64,000 nucleotides of DNA from Algoriphagus sp. (GTDB taxonomy: Bacteria; Bacteroidota; Bacteroidia; Cytophagales; Cyclobacteriaceae), in the NCBI GenBank assembly GCA_029945945.1, contig JAQSDM010000005.1, positions 496,001 to 560,000 of the forward strand, read 5' to 3'. Numbering within the stretch: the stretch's first letter is position 1; the number at the start of each line of letters is the position of its first letter. This document shows positions 62,712 to 64,000 of this stretch, piece after piece. A model generated the notes under the pieces. It saw only the letters and a list, made by a program, of their open reading frames with translations. It searched no databases and was not told the DNA's origin. The position numbers were made by a program, and so were the translations under genes.

Positions 62712-64000
62712 ATGCAAAAACGCGTCCTCATCATTACGTATTATTGGCCACCAAGCGGCGGTTCGGGCGTGCAGCGTTGGTTGAAGTTTGCAAAGTATTT
62801 GCCTGAGGCTGGTTGGGAACCGGTGATTTTTACTCCGGAAAATCCAGATTTCGACCTGAAGGATGAGACGCTTCTGAAAGATATACCCAGCCAATTGGAG
62901 GTGATCAAATTCCCGATTTGGGAGCCCTATCAACTTTTTTCAAAGATTAAAGGAAAATCCAAAACGCATCCGGGAAGATTGCTGGAACAAAAAGACAGAG
63001 GATTCCTGGAGAAATCAGCCATTTGGATGCGGGCCAATTTACTGGTTCCCGATCCTCGGATTTTTTGGGTAAAACCTTCGGTAAAATTCCTGACAGAACT
63101 GATCAAAGACGGACAGTTTCAGGCGATCATCACTACCGGCCCACCTCATAGTTTGCACCTGATCGGGCTTGAGTTGAAGCGGAAAACCGATATATTTTGG
63201 TTGGCGGATTTCCGAGATCCCTGGTCCCAATGGGAGTTTTTGGATTCACTTCCGATGAGTTCTATCGTGCGAAAAAAGCATGAAAATCTGGAGCAATCCG
63301 TGCTGAAAACAGCCGACGTGGTCACAACGATATCTCCGACTTTTCAACGGGACTTGAATAAAATTGCTGGAAGAAAAATCAAACTTCTGACCAATGGATA
63401 CGATCCTTCCGATATTCCTCAGGACTTTAAACCCCGGGAGAAAAAGGCTGGTAGCTTACATTTGGTCTATTCCGGAATCATTGATTCTATCCGCAATCCA
63501 ATTCCATTGCTCGAAGCCTTGAAGGCTGAGTTTTCCGAAAAAAATGAAGAGGTCAACATGACTTTCGTAGGAAATGTAAGTGAAACAGTGAAAGAATTTG
63601 TCCAGGATGATTCCTGGCTTTCCGGTCGGATTCTTTTCGCAGGGTATGTTTCTCATCAGGAAGTTTTCGGGTTTTATGAGAAAGCAGATGCGCTGGTTTT
63701 GATCCTGACAGATACCAAAAATGCTCAGGGAAATATCCCGGGAAAGCTTTTTGAATATTTGGCCACCGGAATTCCCGTGTTGGCATTGGGTGATCCGAAG
63801 GGAGATTCAGCCTCGATTTTGGAAAACTCCGGTTCGGGAAGTGTGATCGCGCACACGGACTCAGATGCGATTCGAAAGAGATTAAGAGCAGTATTTGAAT
63901 CTGAAAAACGAGAAACCGATCCTGGCAATCTGGAGAAATATTCCCGCAGAAATCTGAGTTTTCAACTTTCTAAAATTCTGGATGAAAATTCCATTTCTTG
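62712..64000 (+). CDS. GT4-family glycosyltransferase (partial, C-terminus off the window)
   Basis: The frame starts with ATG at 62712 and remains open at base 64000 (429 full codons). The N-terminal motif is VLIITYYWPPSGGSGVQRWLKFA, typical of GT4/WbuB-like proteins with the glycine-rich donor loop. The C-terminal Rossmann half has LVYSGIIDSIRNPIPLLEAL and the donor-binding NIPGKLFEYLATGIPVLALG. It transfers a sugar to an acceptor in cell-surface glycan synthesis. Near the start is the heptamer repeat. The frame may end just past the window. Confidence 0.9.
   Translation, partial: MQKRVLIITYYWPPSGGSGVQRWLKFAKYLPEAGWEPVIFTPENPDFDLKDETLLKDIPSQLEVIKFPIWEPYQLFSKIKGKSKTHPGRLLEQKDRGFLEKSAIWMRANLLVPDPRIFWVKPSVKFLTELIKDGQFQAIITTGPPHSLHLIGLELKRKTDIFWLADFRDPWSQWEFLDSLPMSSIVRKKHENLEQSVLKTADVVTTISPTFQRDLNKIAGRKIKLLTNGYDPSDIPQDFKPREKKAGSLHLVYSGIIDSIRNPIPLLEALKAEFSEKNEEVNMTFVGNVSETVKEFVQDDSWLSGRILFAGYVSHQEVFGFYEKADALVLILTDTKNAQGNIPGKLFEYLATGIPVLALGDPKGDSASILENSGSGSVIAHTDSDAIRKRLRAVFESEKRETDPGNLEKYSRRNLSFQLSKILDENSIS

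Noticed and set aside
1..64000. A new mobile or defence system, CRISPR array, tRNA or rRNA gene
   Set aside because: No repeat-spacer array, transposase, integrase, toxin-antitoxin pair, restriction or other defence gene was recognised, and gaps are too short to hide large elements. tRNA genes could not be screened by covariance model.

Overview
The window is a gene-dense stretch of a Bacteroidota chromosome, most likely a Cytophagales member near Cyclobacteriaceae/Algoriphagus. The evidence is type IX secretion genes (sprA, porU, porV), Bacteroidota-specific families (DUF4292, DUF4494, DUF4837), TAnnTTTG promoter boxes instead of sigma70-type ones, and the gene neighbourhoods around sprA and porU. 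The placement is inferred from protein character, not from a search. There are about 50 protein genes, two cut by the window edges. I saw no tRNA, rRNA, CRISPR array, insertion sequence or prophage, and no gene-free gap exceeds 300 bases.

Layout. 1-4050: partial GT39-type membrane glycosyltransferase and an NtrB/NtrC-like two-component pair. 4233-11062: SlyD-like isomerase, a secreted propeller-like protein, LpxH-like hydrolase, FtsH, RsfS, BirA and AhcY. 11111-24645: a mixed section with a lipoprotein, dienoyl-CoA-reductase-like SDR, PAS protein, HD hydrolase, DUF4494, membrane-anchored patatin, Mpo1-like protein, FAD oxidoreductase, NhaC antiporter, DEDDy exonuclease, YigZ-like protein, and a three-gene sugar cassette (FdtA-like, FemAB/GNAT-like, GT2). 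24646-31718 (minus): an apparent operon of MBL hydrolase, pssA, porU, porV and a non-catalytic M16 protein. 31774-37031 (plus): FAD oxidoreductase, a 1097-residue propeller/barrel protein and a YicC nuclease. 37066-51459 (minus): an N-acyl-D-amino-acid deacylase, then the sprA neighbourhood (DUF4837, malic enzyme, ruvA, sprA, gcvH, vanZ-like, tonB-like). 51585-60929 (minus): cell-wall and envelope genes (MltD-like, GatA, TatA, EnvC-like, DUF4292, TPR, flippase) and a crotonase. 61139-64000 (plus): isocitrate dehydrogenase and a partial GT4 glycosyltransferase.

How the genes fit together. The strongest theme is the cell envelope: SprA (outer-membrane translocon), PorV (shuttle and plug) and PorU (sortase-like signal peptidase) are three core T9SS parts lying within about 22 kb, beside a TonB-type energiser, cell-wall hydrolases and their regulators, phosphatidylserine synthesis and surface-glycan enzymes. 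The rest is central metabolism and translation support.

I found no convincing new multi-gene system. The most unusual items are the 1097-residue protein with a degenerate metalloprotease domain, the orphan inactive M16 protein in the porU-porV operon, a PAS/DHp protein with no ATPase domain, a membrane-fused patatin, and a perfectly phased 7-bp GTAC repeat just before the last gene.
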